A DNA stretch of 64,000 nucleotides from NCBI RefSeq assembly GCF_032452875.1, contig NC_083875.1, forward strand, positions 78,018,178-78,082,177. The letters are read 5' to 3'. Below, one piece after another: positions 42,538 to 54,234 of this stretch (the first letter of the stretch is position 1; each line of letters opens with the position of its first letter). This DNA comes from Bos javanicus (taxonomy: Eukaryota > Chordata > Mammalia > Artiodactyla > Bovidae). A program made the position numbers and the translations under genes. The notes beneath the pieces were generated by a model. It was not told the origin of the DNA. It saw only the letters and a program-made list of their open reading frames with translations, and made no database searches.

Positions 42538-43824
42538 TGCCGGGAGCCGGTGAGGCATTCCACTCGTGAAAAAGGTCATGAGGAAGGAGGCTCAGCATAC
42601 GCAAAGGCGGGATCGATCCTCAGGAGTCCGCCCGGATATTCTCGAGCATTTTCCCCCCAAAAACCAGAGTCTGCCTACTGTATTGCTTTGTGCTCTCACC
42701 TCTGACTTTACTTGGGGCTGTCCCCTACCACCATCTCGCTCTCTCTGTCAAAGAGTTAACTTACAGCTCCAATTAATAAAGTTCCTGGGCAATTAGGAGT
42801 GTTTAAATCCAAACCCCTCAGATGGTTCTCTAACTCACCTGACAAGTTTACCCGGACTCCTACAGCTATGCATACGATTGTTTACAGTCTCCCAGCCTCA
42901 AGAGGCACGGGAAGCTTAAGATATTCAAATAGCTTAGAGCCTCTCAGAGAGTTAGAAACTGTCAGAATAAACTAGTAAAGGATTTCATTGATGAACCAAT
43001 GCTTGTTGCCAAGTTTTCACATCCCCTGAATTGTATCCTTGAACATGTATTAATTAATAGTTGGTATGTAGAAAAAATTAGTGTCCTCGGTGTTAGTAAC
43101 TTTAGACCCTTAAGGTAATAAATTCTTTCCTTTGTTGTAAACCCATTACACATCCGTCCTATAGGAATGCAATTTTATCTTCAGAAGATGGCGCCAAACC
43201 TTAAAGTAATTACTCTTAGAGAAAATAAGTCTTTGTTGATAAGTCATTGTCAAGAGTCATAAAATGTTAGTAGGCCTTCTGGCCAGAAGATGATGTAAAT
43301 CACCTAAACCATTTGTATACGATAAATTTGCAGGAAAGAAACCCTGGTTTTTGATAAGAATCAAAGACTGCTGACTTTGCATCCCCTATTATCCTCTACG
43401 TGTAACTTAGGGTATATAAGCCCCTGTTGAAAATAAAGCTACAGGCCTTGCTCACCAACGCTTGGTCTCCCCATGTCATTCTTCCCTTTAACTTCCAGCT
43501 GAGTCTCCATCTGGAGCGTGGAACCCACCACGCTTACTAATTATGCCTGGGCTTCTAAGACCCACTCGAGAAGGTGTCTAGGGTGGGACACCTTCCGCTA
43601 TTCGAGAGGGCGCCTGCGGCCTACGTAAGTGGTGCAAACTTCTTGTCTTGAAGTTTTATTGGTCTCCCGCGTAAACCAAGCTACTCAGCCTCTTTTCTCC
43701 ACTGAATTTTCCTACTGAGCTATCCTCATTCTATTATTCTTTATATCTTTAATTAGCATATAAATAGTCGCCTAGGCCGTCTCTCCTTCGAATACCCTGG
43801 ATCAGCTGGGGCTGGTTCCCGGCA
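42538..43824 (+). mobile_element. Solo class II (ERVK-type) endogenous retrovirus LTR, bovine BTLTR1-like
   Basis: 1287 bases beginning tgccgggagcc and ending ggttcccggca, so the ends are inverted repeats with TG...CA termini. The flanks carry an exact 6-bp target duplication, atttgc at 42532-42537 and 43825-43830; six bases is typical of class II (beta-like) integrations. No gag, pol or env and no second LTR are present, so the provirus was reduced by LTR-LTR recombination. Sequence within is well preserved. The name BTLTR1 is my best recollection, not a search result. The orientation is set by the TATA box and poly(A) signal. Confidence 0.92.
43412..43437 (+). promoter_or_regulatory. TATA box and AATAAA of the solo class II LTR
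   Basis: gtatataag at 43412-43420 is a TATA-like promoter element; AATAAA follows at 43432-43437, only about 12 bases later. Transcription from this TATA would start near 43440, so this AATAAA would lie upstream of the start. A second TATA-like TATAAATAG is at 43759-43767, close to the LTR end. Which one is used cannot be read from sequence. Confidence 0.5.
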
Positions 43825-43830
43825 ATTTGC

Positions 43831-44059
43831 AATTCTGTCTCCAAAAGATAAATGTTGACATTTTTGTATATATTCTTTTAGTTGTCAAACTGAAAAAAAA
43901 AAAAAAAAGATGTTCCTGATGGTCTCTCTCAAAGAGCTCCCACATTAAAAAGTTATAAAATTCATAAAGGCCTGGGCTTTACTGTAAACCTGCCATTCTT
44001 AAACTATTTGGTCTATTGAGCAAAGAAACAAGCTCTTCAAGGGTCAGTTTTTTTAAATT
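43831..44059. other. Unclassified DNA
   Basis: A short stretch with an A-run at 43893-43908; otherwise nothing. Confidence 0.4.
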
Positions 44060-44290
44060 GTTATTTTCAATTAATTTTATTGAGTATAAATTCTTTACAA
44101 TGTTGTTTTAGTTTCTGCTGTGCAGCAAAGTGAATCAGTTATACATGTAGCCACACTTTATTGGATTTCTTTCCCATTTATGTCACCACAGAGCACTGAG
44201 TAGAGTTCCCTGTGCTATGCAGTAGGCTGTCATTAGTTATCTATTTTATACATAGTGGTCTATACATGTCAATCCCACTCTTCCAATTCA
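44060..44290 (-). mobile_element. L1 3' end, antisense
   Basis: 'attttattgagtataaattc', 'ctgctgtgcagcaaagtgaa', 'gtagagttccctgtgctat' and 'tctattttatacatagtgg' are in antisense L1 3' order. Confidence 0.8.
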
Positions 44291-44544
44291 TCCCACTGTG
44301 AACTTAAAAAATATACTCAGAATCTGAAAGTAGAGAGCTATTTTATTTGGTGGGAATTCTTAGCTCTTCAAGTCTGGGAGACAACATTGCGAGCAGCTGA
44401 GAAATTGCTCCAAGGAGGTGGGGGAAGGAGTCAAGTTATTAGGGCCAGTTTTAATCTACTATCTAATGTATAAACTTCTTTTCTATTCTTCTGGAGAAAA
44501 AAGAAGGAAGACGGAAAATCAGATGCTCAGTCATTCATCCACTA

Positions 44545-44765
44545 GAGAAGTGCTCAGCATGTGGTCTGGACCAGCAGGGTCAGGTTCTTGGGGACTTGTA
44601 AGAAATGCTGATCTTCGGGCCCCACCCCTGACTTCCTGACCTGGAAACTCTCCGGGAGGGGCCCAGTAAGCTGTGTTTTAATAGGTCTTCCAGGTGATTC
44701 TGATGCGGGCTTAAGACTCTTCTGCTCAGTGGGGTCTGAAAGTGGTGACTGGCAGACGGCTCAGG
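44545..44765 (+). mobile_element. MER5A-like hAT element
   Basis: 'agtgctcagcatgtggtct', 'acttgtaagaaatgctgatc', 'gggccccacccctgac', 'gggcccagtaagctgtgt' and 'tccaggtgattctgatgc' follow the MER5A order. Non-coding, ancient. Confidence 0.7.
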
Positions 44766-45078
44766 AGCTCTGCAGCCTGGGGTTTGGCTCCACACGCACA
44801 AGGAGCACCATTCTGTTTGTCTGAGTGGAGTTTCCAAGAAGAGTTTAAAGAAAGAAGAAACAGCTGTTTACACTGGAGGTCAAGTGGCTGATAGAATAGA
44901 AGCATGTGATTTAAGACCGAAAAGAACAGGTTGTGGGGAGATATGCCCTAAAGACCACATTAGGGCTAATGAATATACTGAGGAAGAATAATTACACTAT
45001 TCACAATTATTGGAGTACTGCTGACTCTCCTGTCATTTGTTTGAATGAAGTTCTTTATTAGAACAATTAATACCTGCT
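44766..45078. other. Unclassified DNA
   Basis: Nothing recognised. Confidence 0.4.
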
Positions 45079-45089
45079 AGTAAATAATG

Positions 45090-45379
45090 ACAGAGAAGGC
45101 AATGGCACCCCACTCCAGCACTCTTGCCTGGAAAATCCCATGGACGGAGGAGCCTGGTGGGCTGCAGTCCATGGTGTCGCTGAGGGTCGGACACGACTAA
45201 GCAACTTCGCTTTCACTTTTCACTCTCATGCATTGGAGAAGGAAATGGCAACCCACTCCGGTGTTCTTGCCTGGAGAATCCCAGGGACGGGGGAGCCTGG
45301 TGGGCTGCCGTCTATGGGGTCGCACAGAGTTGGACATGACTGAAGCAACTTAGCAGCAGCTAGCAGCAGCGGCAGCAGC
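45090..45379 (+). mobile_element. Bov-A2 SINE with 11-bp TSD
   Basis: A complete dimer with a longer (cag)n-type tail broken by 'ctagcagcagcgg'. Exact TSD agtaaataatg at 45079-45089 and 45380-45390. Confidence 0.95.
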
Positions 45380-45390
45380 AGTAAATAATG

Positions 45391-46216
45391 CTGTATTTTT
45401 ATTTCCTTCATGGCATCTGACTATGTTATCATCTTACAGCAGGGAGCAAAGTGCAGTGAATGTTTATTTTTTAAAGCGTGAGAGCATTTCAAGCCATAAA
45501 ACATGGCTTTAAGCTAACATTTAGCCATTGGAATTAAAATACAGAGAATTTATGAATTTGCTAGTTAATTATTTCTGTCTCTGTATAAAACTATTTTATG
45601 TTTTCAAACACTTATTCTTATTCATTGAGGGAGCATGAGAAAGACCTGAAAGCTCTCTGAATCTCAGTTTTTTCACCTGTGAAATGGGCTAATAATGCTG
45701 AACATAGGTCAAATGAGATGAGGCATGTAAAACTGCCTTCTAAGCTGCATAGTGTTATCATGACCATTATTATATAAAGTTTTCCCTAGCATAAACATTG
45801 ATTATTTGCATTTACTTTAGTATATTCAACTGTTACCACTTAGAGAATAAAGCACCATGGACACTGATTTTTTAAATATAAAAACACTTTTGGTCAATAC
45901 ATAAAACATGACATAAGCTACCATTTAGCCTTTGGAATTTAATGAGAGAAAACTTATGAGTTGTAAATAAATAATATTCAATGGCAAAGCCACCAAATAG
46001 ATGTCTATTTATCATACTATTATATGAATCAAGCATTCATAAATAAAATGCTATGTATTGCTGACTGCCATTAAGTGACAATATTGACAGAGACCTAGGC
46101 CGTGCTAGGAAATGCAATTTGTGTCTTGGGAAATTACTCTCTATCCTGTAGTACCTTAGAGCTAGGAAAATGCCAGTTACTAAACACTAGAAATAAAAAC
46201 ATGTTTTTCTGCTGCA
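45391..46216. other. Unclassified DNA with a MIR remnant
   Basis: Bases about 45655-45790 ('tctcagttttttcacctgtg', 'aaatgggctaataatgctg') are a sense MIR core. The rest is A/T rich and unassigned; 'gctaccatttagcctttgg' near 45915 echoes 'gctaacatttagccattgg' at 45513, a weak local repeat. Confidence 0.55.
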
Positions 46217-46745
46217 TGAACATAGATGTAAAAATCTGTAACAAAATGCTAATCCATACTGCCTCATGATGAAGTGGACTTATCCCAGGAACCCAAAGTT
46301 GATTTAACTTGGGTAAACCAAACATAGTAATTCACCATATTAACAGACTAGAAAATTAAAGCCATATTTTACAACTGATGCAGGCAAAGATTTGGACAAA
46401 ATTCAATACCTACTTATGGAAAAAACTTCAGGAAATTAGAAATATAAAGGAATTTCCTCACTCTGATAAAGTGCATATACAAAAAGTTTACTAAGCTAAC
46501 ATCATACTCAAGAGTGACAGACTGAATGCTTTCCCCATAAGTCTGGGAACAGGGCAAGGATGTCTGCTGGCTCTCAACATTCTACTAGACCTAACATGTG
46601 AATTTAGTGAGATTGCAGGATACAAGATCAATGTATAAAAATAAATTGTATTGTGTTACTAGCAATGGACAATCAGAAATTAAACTGTCAATAGCATAAA
46701 AATATAACATTCATATGGATCAATTTCACAGTATGTTTTATAAGA
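46217..46745 (+). mobile_element. Old L1 ORF2 fragment, sense
   Basis: 'cttatcccaggaacccaaag', 'acaaaattcaatacctactt', 'caaggatgtctgctggctc' and 'gatacaagatcaatgtata' follow the L1 reverse-transcriptase coding region. Multiple frameshifts; no useful frame. Confidence 0.75.
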
Positions 46746-46972
46746 CTTGTACCTTAAAACAACTTGCAAAGGCTCTTGTTTTCTACTGCCAGATTGTTTT
46801 CTTGGAATGTGGTATCATGGTACATTCCCAAGAACAGTATAGACAAGTGTTAGCTTAGATTGTTATCCTTATATCTGATTATATTGCTTGAACATCCAGG
46901 ATTTTCTTGCCAATTTTAAGTTTAAAAAATCTAAAAATCAAAATTGCAAGTAGTCATAATGATAGGAGTAGA

Positions 46973-47625
46973 TTCCTTTTATTGAATGTTTTTTATGTGC
47001 TGGGCATTTCAAATGCTTTAAGACCATTACCTAATTTAATTCTTACTATGACTCTATGAGTTAGGCACTGTTAGTTTTCCCATTTTTCAAGTGGGAAGCT
47101 GAGGCTTAAAAAGGTTGAGTAATTTTTGTATAGATGTGAGAGTTGGACTGTGAAGAAATCTGAGCGCCGAAGAATTGGTGCTTTTGAATTGTGGTGTTGG
47201 AGAAGACTCTTGAGAGTCCCTTGGACTGCAAGGAGATCCAACCAGTCCATTCTGAAGGAGATCAGTCCTGGGTGTTTTTTGGAAGGACTGATGCTAAAGC
47301 TGAAACTCCAATACTTTGGCCACCTCATGTGAAGAGTTGACTCACTGGAAAAGACCCTGATGCTGGGGGAGCTGGGGGCAGGAGGAGAAGGGAATGACAG
47401 AGGATGAGATGGCTGGATGGCATCACCGACTCAATGGACATGAGTTTGAGTGAACTCTGGGAGTTGGTGATGGACAGGGAGGCCTGGCATGCTGCAATTT
47501 ATGGGATCGCAAAGAGTCGGACTTGACTGAGCGACTGAACTGAACTGAACTGAACTGAATTTGCTTAAAAACACTGCCGAGAAATGGTAGTTGGATCTTA
47601 AACCAGGGTTTGAGCTTTTTAACCT
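46973..47625 (-). mobile_element. MIR SINE, antisense, split by BovB
   Basis: The left part 'gtgctgggcatttcaaatg', 'ctatgagttaggcactgtt', 'gtgggaagctgaggctta' and the right part 'tttgcttaaaaacactgccg', 'taaaccagggtttgag' together make one antisense MIR. Confidence 0.75.
47127..47560 (+). mobile_element. BovB LINE 3' end, sense, inserted in MIR
   Basis: It runs from 'tagatgtgagagttggactg' to the pentamer-repeat end (ctgaa)n at 47540-47560. A short frame encodes ERRRIGAFELWCWRRLLRVP (47126-47332), the conserved C-terminal segment. The 3' (ctgaa)n microsatellite is the usual BovB ending. Confidence 0.93.
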
Positions 47626-48702
47626 TCACACTTGATTGTTTTTCTGAGCATTACTGGCTCTAGCGTGGGACTTCCTAACAATGGTGGACCTGCCTGTTGA
47701 CTGAGTATGCATGTTCCTGAAGTATGGTTATCAATATTTTTAGAAAGGCAGTTTCTTAAAAGGAAGGACATAAGGTGACATAGAAACTGCAAGACTTGAG
47801 CCTAAGAAGTATATCCTAGGGGCCCACTTCTAGAAATTCTGCTTCAGGTGTGGTAGGGTGGGGTCCAGAAATGTGCATGAGTAGCAGGGATCTGGGATTA
47901 CTGTGATGCAGGTGATCTAGGGACCCCGCACTGAAATACACTGCCCTGAATGTTACTGTGTTAGCCTGTACTGGCTGGATAGAATATTTTGACACCAAAG
48001 AAACATGGATAAAAATTGAAGACATAAAGGGAACTTGGCAAATGTGAAGGTGTGTTGACACATTGAATTAAAAGTACAGAAATTCATTTTCCTAAATACC
48101 ATAGGAACTTTATAATAATTATGAGAATGAAGTACTAAAAAGAAACTTCCTCCTGGCAGGAAGTTGTTAGGAAGGTGATGGCTTCACTTCCTTCATAGAC
48201 TCCTCCTGACTTCTCCAGCCTTTAAGGCTGTGTTAGCAGCGCATACCATGCCCGGGTCTGGGCCACTTCTAATTTTTTGAGACTTTAATATGTGAAAAAT
48301 TAGAAAGCCAACATAGGGTTACCAAAATAGCAGCATACAGAAAATGTTTACATTTAACAATTCAATGCTTTTAATACAAAAAATTCAAGGCAATATACCT
48401 TGAGTTCACCAGGGAATTATTTCTTTACAATATTAATTCATGATAGACAGTGTAGTTCCAGAAATGAAACACAGCTTTAAAATTGTATGATGAGTCTGTT
48501 TTTCCAGTCTTGTGCATGGATCTCTGTGAATGTATGTTAATATCATTTGGAGATGGTCTAAATTTGAGGCCCATTCTGAAAGTGAAATACAGGTCAAATA
48601 GCTATCCTAGCTGGTTCTAGAATAGACCCCATTTTAAAGCATGCTATCTACTCTTTTAGTTCTTTAAACTTGCAAATTATTATACTTTGCTGGAAATTCC
48701 TT
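47626..48702. other. Unclassified DNA
   Basis: A MER20/MER5-like stretch probably lies at 47780-47950 ('ccacttctagaaattctgct', 'gcaggtgatctagggacc'). The remainder is not assigned. Confidence 0.4.
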
Positions 48703-49480
48703 TTTTTATTGAAGTATAATTGGTTTACAATGTTTTGTTAGATTCCGGTGTACAGCAAAGTGATTCAGTATATATATATATATATATACTGAATATATAT
48801 GTATGCATTTTTTTCATATTCTGTTCCATTACGGTTTATCACAGGATATTGGTATATATAGTTCCCTGCGCTATGTAGCAGGACCTTGTTATCTATTTTG
48901 TATATAGTAGTTTGATCTGCTAATCCAAAACTCCTAATTTATCCCTCCCTCAACCCCCTTTCCCTGTGGGTAACTGTAAGTTTGTTTTCTATGTCTGTGC
49001 ATCTGTTTTTTAAATAAGTTTCTGTTTTGTAAATAAGTTTCTGTTTTGTAAATAAGTTCATTTGCATCGTATTTTATATTCCACATATGATTGATATCAT
49101 ATATTTATCTTTCTGTTACTGACTTATTTCACTTACTATGGTAATCTCTAAGTCCATCCAGTTGCTACAAATGGCATTTCATTTTTTTAATGGCTGAATT
49201 GTATTCTATTGTATGTTTACATATGTATCACCGACTTTATGACTTGAGTTTGAGTACGCTCCAGGAGTTAATGATGGACAGGGAAGCCCGATGTGCTGGC
49301 ATCCATGGGGTCACAAAGAGTCGGACACAATTGAGTGACTGAACTGATATAAATATATATCTGTATATAAATGGCATCGTCTGTCAACGGATGCTTTCAT
49401 GTCTTGGCACTTGTAAAGTGCTGCTATGAATACTGAGGTGCATGTATCTTTTTGAATTAGAGTTCTTTCTAGATATATAC
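48703..49480 (-). mobile_element. L1 3' region, antisense, split by BovB
   Basis: 'ttattgaagtataattggtt', 'gtacagcaaagtgattcagt', a TA run at 48769-48788, 'atcacaggatattggtatat', 'ttaatggctgaattgtattc', then after BovB 'gtgctgctatgaatactgag' give a long antisense L1 3' part. Confidence 0.88.
49225..49349 (+). mobile_element. BovB 3' end, sense, inserted in L1
   Basis: 125 bases: 'tcaccgactttatgacttg', 'ggagttaatgatggacaggg', 'gtcacaaagagtcggacac', 'gagtgactgaactga'. Only the last 4% or so of BovB is present. Confidence 0.88.
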
Positions 49481-50767
49481 AGACAATTTCTTGTTAACCA
49501 TCAAGTATCTTAAATACTGAAGATATAAGATACTTGTTCCATTTACATGCATTTCAAAAACAGACAAAACTAACAAAGAGTACTGAAAGTTGGGTTACGC
49601 TTGATGGGAGTAGGAACTGGAAAAGGACATGAGAGGTTGTTTTGGAGGTGCTAGTGAGGTTGTTTCTTGTTTGGGGGGCCAGTTACATGATTCACTTATA
49701 ATTTGTGCACTTTTTTGAATGGTATGTTTCAGTACAAATTTATAAAAAGAATTTTACTGAATCTTTATAATCCACAGAAGTGCAGCCACCACAGCAGCTG
49801 TCCCTTAAACTAGGAGCACTGCATCGGGTGAGCAGCTAGTTCATCTCCAGGAATAGCCCTTGTTGGCAGGGACCCAGGAAATTCGTTGGTGGACCCCTGC
49901 TGATCTTTCTGGATGGCCTGTTAGGTTCTAACTGGTGAGGGTGGATGAACACATGCCGTCTCTCAGTCCTATGTATGGATGCAATGCTTCTGACAGAACG
50001 TGACTCCAGCCTGGGCAATGGTGGCATCTCAGTGTCTCTGAATTACTCATTCATTCTGTGTGTGTGTTTGTGTGTGTGTGCGCGTGTATGTGCTTCTCAG
50101 CCCTCCCCAACACTTATCTGTAGATTCTGCTAGCAACAGGGTGAAATGAAACGGGCTTGTTGAGTGGAGAGGCAGAGAGCCTGCCGGCTGGCCCTGTGGT
50201 CTGTTTGGTCCTCAGGAGGCCCCTCCTGACACCTGGTCCCATTTGGCAGTGCATTCTCAGAGGCACAAGCCAAGCAGTCCATAGGAGTGACAGAAACACA
50301 TTCCTAGTCCCGGGCCAATCAACAGGAGTCAGGGAGGTGGGGCAAAGGGCCTTGGCTTGGGAGCTCAGAGACATGCATGTCAGCACATGTCCTCATGGTA
50401 ACTAGCTGGGTGACTCTGTACGGGTCCCTAATCCCTCTGACCCCTGGATTCCTTTCGAATAGAGAAGCGGGACTCAGAGCTATCTCTATGGTCCTTTCTA
50501 GCATCTATGATCTTATGATAATTAAAGTTAGTTTCTTGTTAAGATTTAGAGGTTTACCAAGTTCCTTTTCTACCACTTACCTCCTGCTCCTGGCCCCCTT
50601 ATTACAGGGGTCCAGATTAAATGAGACTTCCCATATGAAGTCTTTACAAGAGAATGTCAACAGTTATACCTGTCATCTAACTTATATTCTATTATTTATA
50701 TCCACATCTTGTAATTCCACTTGAGACTGCAAGCTCCTCAGTGAAGATGACAGCATCACCTTGGTAC
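49481..50767. other. Unclassified DNA with a TG run and a MIR-like piece
   Basis: A (TG)n-rich run lies at 50058-50092. Bases 50395-50520 ('actagctgggtgactctgta') are MIR-like. No gene supported; overlapping short frames on both strands at 50.1-50.5 kb are chance. Confidence 0.4.
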
Positions 50768-51300
50768 TGTCAACTACAAGCTGGAACTTGCCTATCAACT
50801 ACAAATTGGCCATTTGTCAGCGAATAAGAACAAGGGCATTTGCCATCTGCCTCTGTGGAGAATGAACTCTGTGCTGCTGCAGCTGTTAACCTTCAAAACC
50901 CGCTGAGGGAGTGCAGGGTAGAGGGAGGCACTCTGTATTCCAGGGAATCTGGTGGAACAGGTCTTTACACAATTAGATATTTCCAGGAACTGACTTATTT
51001 CATGATCCCAATCTTTGCATCTCTTCATATCTAGAAAAGCACGAAATCCCTTCATGATGGCATCATGAGACTAGCAGAAAACCTTCCTTGAGACTAGCAG
51101 AAAACCTCTCTTAAAGTAAGCGCTTGATTGCACTGAAACCCCTCTTCACCAAAATCGTATATATTGACCTTCCCCCACTGCCTCTTTGGAGCAGTCTTTC
51201 AGAGCTGTCTGAGGTGCTGCCTCCCAGGCTGCAGCCCTCATTTTGCCCCAAATAAAACTTAACTTGCTGCTCTCACATTGTGCATCTTTTTTAGTTGACA
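50768..51300 (+). mobile_element. Solo ERV1 (gamma-type) LTR
   Basis: 533 bases starting tgtcaacta and ending tagttgaca: perfect 9-base terminal inverted repeats with TG...CA ends. Flanks are gtac (50764-50767) and gtat (51301-51304), a 4-bp target duplication with one change, as expected for ERV1. A tandem pair of tgagactagcagaaaacct (51066-51084 and 51089-51107) lies in U3, a TATATAT at 51158-51164, and AATAAA at 51251-51256. No internal viral genes are nearby. Confidence 0.85.
51158..51256 (+). promoter_or_regulatory. TATA box, R region and poly(A) signal of the ERV1 LTR
   Basis: TATATAT at 51158-51164 and AATAAA at 51251-51256 are about 90 bases apart, which is the normal gamma-retroviral layout with R between them. 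Confidence 0.6.
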
Positions 51301-51304
51301 GTAT

Positions 51305-52391
51305 CCTCAGAAACAAGGATTCCCAAATGTTGGTTGACTAACCTACCACAGATTGCTTGCATTCAAGTTACAGTCAGAACTCAACAGTCCAGATTCTTAG
51401 GTCCAATTCTGGGTGAGTCTGATTTGGAGATCCAGGAGCAACCCAGGAATCTGTATTTTAACTATCACTGAAGTGTTTCCAGTGCAAAGCATGACTTAAG
51501 AACCCTTCCTTGTTATGATTTGTGTTAAGGATTCAATATATATCTACTGAATGAGTAGGGGAATGTAACTTACCACATTCTTTAGTCATCTCAAAATTTT
51601 CCTGAGTTCACAAAGATGTAAAACATCAAGATGGTGATAGCAAAGCCATGATCACATTTCAATGCAAATAATGTCTTTCAGTTGATTCAACAGGACTTTC
51701 TGATATTTAGGAATGGTCTGTATCATGAAGACAGACCTCATGAAATATAAAATTTTATTTTCCAAATAATTTTTTAAAAGAGCTTGCCCTGATATAGGTA
51801 GCCTTTCTTTTGGAGACTTCTGCAGGGCTTACTATTCTTTCTATTAGCTCTTTGGCCTCCCTACGCGGGCCCACCTGCCTTCCACCTATAATCCCTATCA
51901 GTTTGAAGAAAGCATCAGCTTTTTTCTTTTCTTCCATCGGAACCTTCTGCCTCTCATTCTATTTCCACTCATCCATTTGATAAATGTTGCCTATGCTGCT
52001 CGGTGCCAGGCTTACTGAGGTAAGCCCTGGGATGGCAGCAGTGAACAGAGCAGGCTTGGCTCCTGCCTCAGGGGAATTTATGCTCTCACGGGAAGGCAGA
52101 TTTAAATAATTACAAACAGTAGCTAGAGACTAACACCTTTGTTTCATCTGTTAAGCTAATGACATCTAAACTATTGGCTCTAATGACTTAACATTTTATT
52201 CTTCCCAGATAACATTTGCAGCTCAAAAGACTTTAGCACTTACCTCAAGAAGAAAGTAGGAGTAGAGAGGGAGAAATTTCAAAAGGAAATCTATTTATGG
52301 AGGGGAGCTTTTTTGACAACTTTAAATTACAGTCTGTAGCTAGATGCCAACCCCACCTGGCCAAAATGTCCTCTTCTACAAAATACACTGA
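51305..52391. other. Unclassified DNA
   Basis: Bases 51375-51510 look MER5-like ('aatctgtattttaactatca'). Bases 51975-52110 ('ggtgccaggcttactgagg', 'agcagtgaacagagcaggc') look like an old MIR/L2-type repeat. Nothing gene-like. Confidence 0.4.
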
Positions 52392-52532
52392 CTCGTCTCA
52401 CCAATTTTATTTTTTTCTTCTGTTGGTGCCCTGTGGCATGAGGGATCTTTGTTCCCCAGTCAGGGATCTAACCTGTGCCCCCTGCACTGAGAGCACCAAG
52501 GCTTAACCACTGGACCACCGGGGAAGTCCCAT
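52392..52532 (-). mobile_element. Short CHR-type SINE, antisense, 10-bp TSD
   Basis: A T-rich start, 'gttggtgccctgtggcatga' in the middle, then 'agtcagggatctaacctgtg' and 'ggaccaccggggaagtccc' at the right (tRNA head on the minus strand). Exact TSD aatacactga at 52382-52391 and 52533-52542. Confidence 0.9.
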
Positions 52533-52542
52533 AATACACTGA

Positions 52543-54234
52543 TCCTAATGTTGTGAGGTTTCTAGGAAAGTTCCTAGAAAGGCATCCAGGGGTCCCTGAG
52601 CCCTTGAAGATTATGCAATGTTTTATGTGTTTGGTTCCTTTTCTGCCCTGAAGTTTATTCTTTCCTTATTCTCTCAAAATCTTTGGGAAAAAAAAGAGAG
52701 AAAAGAAAAAAGAAGGAAGAAAAGCAAGAAAGCAAGCATTTTTGTTTCTTTCTTTTTTATGTATGTATTTTTAGATATGTAACGCAAATCTCTGTTCCTG
52801 TTGCAATACACACGCACACACACAACCAAAACAAAGCCAAAAAGGAGTGGAATGAGGAGGTGGAGCCCTGATTCAAATGGAGATAAAATGTGTTTATTAG
52901 ACTGCATTACCTGGTGACTTCAGAGTGATGAAGTATCCACCCCCACCCAACCCCTCGAAAAAGAACTTGAAATATATTGAGGATTTTTGTTTGTTGGGAA
53001 GGATTGATATAGCTCAAGAACAGCATCTATGTACAACTAGGGGGGAAAAATATTCAGTGGTAAAGGCCTATCAAACATCCAAATCTCTCAAGTATCAAAT
53101 AGCAGGAGTAAATGAGATTTTTGTACATGCAAAGCAAATTTTATTCAAGTGATAACCAACACAATTCCTGTTGCTTCCTAAAGTAGGACTTCGGTTAACA
53201 GCAGAACCAAAAAATATAGGGAACCAAGCTAATGCATCTTAATGTTTGATTTTGATGCATTATAAAAAAACCCAAGAAACTGAGCATTTTACAGCAAATT
53301 AGGTATCTGTGCCATCCAGACTGAATTAGTTAGGATTAGAATCAGCTGTGAGAGACTGAAAACCCAAAGTAATAAGTGGCTGAAAAAAGAAATTTATTTT
53401 TCTTATATGAAAGTCTGGGTCCAGGGTTGGGTGTGATTGTTCATAACAACGGGGAATATTGTATCCCTTCTCTGTGTTGATCTCTAGTCTCAAGTTTACC
53501 TTATTGTCCAAAATGACTGCTTCTGTTCAAACCATCAAGGCTGCATTCCAGCCAGCAGAAAGGATTAAAAGGAGCATCCCTTTTAGAATATTCTGGGATG
53601 TTACATGTACTACTCCCTCCTACTTTTGTTTACTCAGGACTTAATAACTTGACCATACCTATCTGCAAGGGAGAATAAAAAATGTAATCTTTATTCTGGC
53701 AGGTCATCTACTCAGCCATTACTTTGGAAGAAACAAAGGATGGGTACTAGGTCATAGCAGCAGTCTTAGCCACTGAGATTTTTTTACATATGGGTAGTTC
53801 CAAATGGTTAACTTTGGTATAATATTCAAGTGCAAGTCTTACTTAATGTACTAATCAAATTGCTTGACCCTAATCACCCAATTTTGAAGCTACCTTTGAT
53901 TAAATATGTTGACATTAAAAAATAAAACTTTTTTTTTTTTCATCGAGTGCCGTCTGCTTGATGCTAGACAAAATTCAGCCCCTAGAATAGCCTATCTAAT
54001 TTGTAAATTCATGAGACTCTTCTTCATTCCCTCTTCTTTTCTGTTCTACATCTTTGACCATTATCCTATTAGTCATAGTCTCAAACAGGGAAAGAAGGGT
54101 AAAAAAGAAATAAAGTCTAGATCACATGGTTTTGCTCCTTCTTAGCTGCATTTCCAGAAGGCCTAAAGTAGAAAAGGTAGAAAATAAGCAATACCGGATT
54201 GTGGGATTATCTGTCATAAAAACAGTCCCTTTTA
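52543..54234. other. Unclassified DNA, 1.7 kb
   Basis: A purine-rich tract at 52684-52738 and a (CA)n-like run at 52806-52824 stand out. Bases 53300-53720 ('aaggctgcattccagccagc', 'atctgcaagggagaataaa') resemble a known old interspersed repeat I cannot name. No gene supported. Confidence 0.4.

Noticed and set aside
42538..43824. Possible full provirus around the class II LTR
   Set aside because: Only one LTR is present, with the target duplication directly on both sides and no internal genes.
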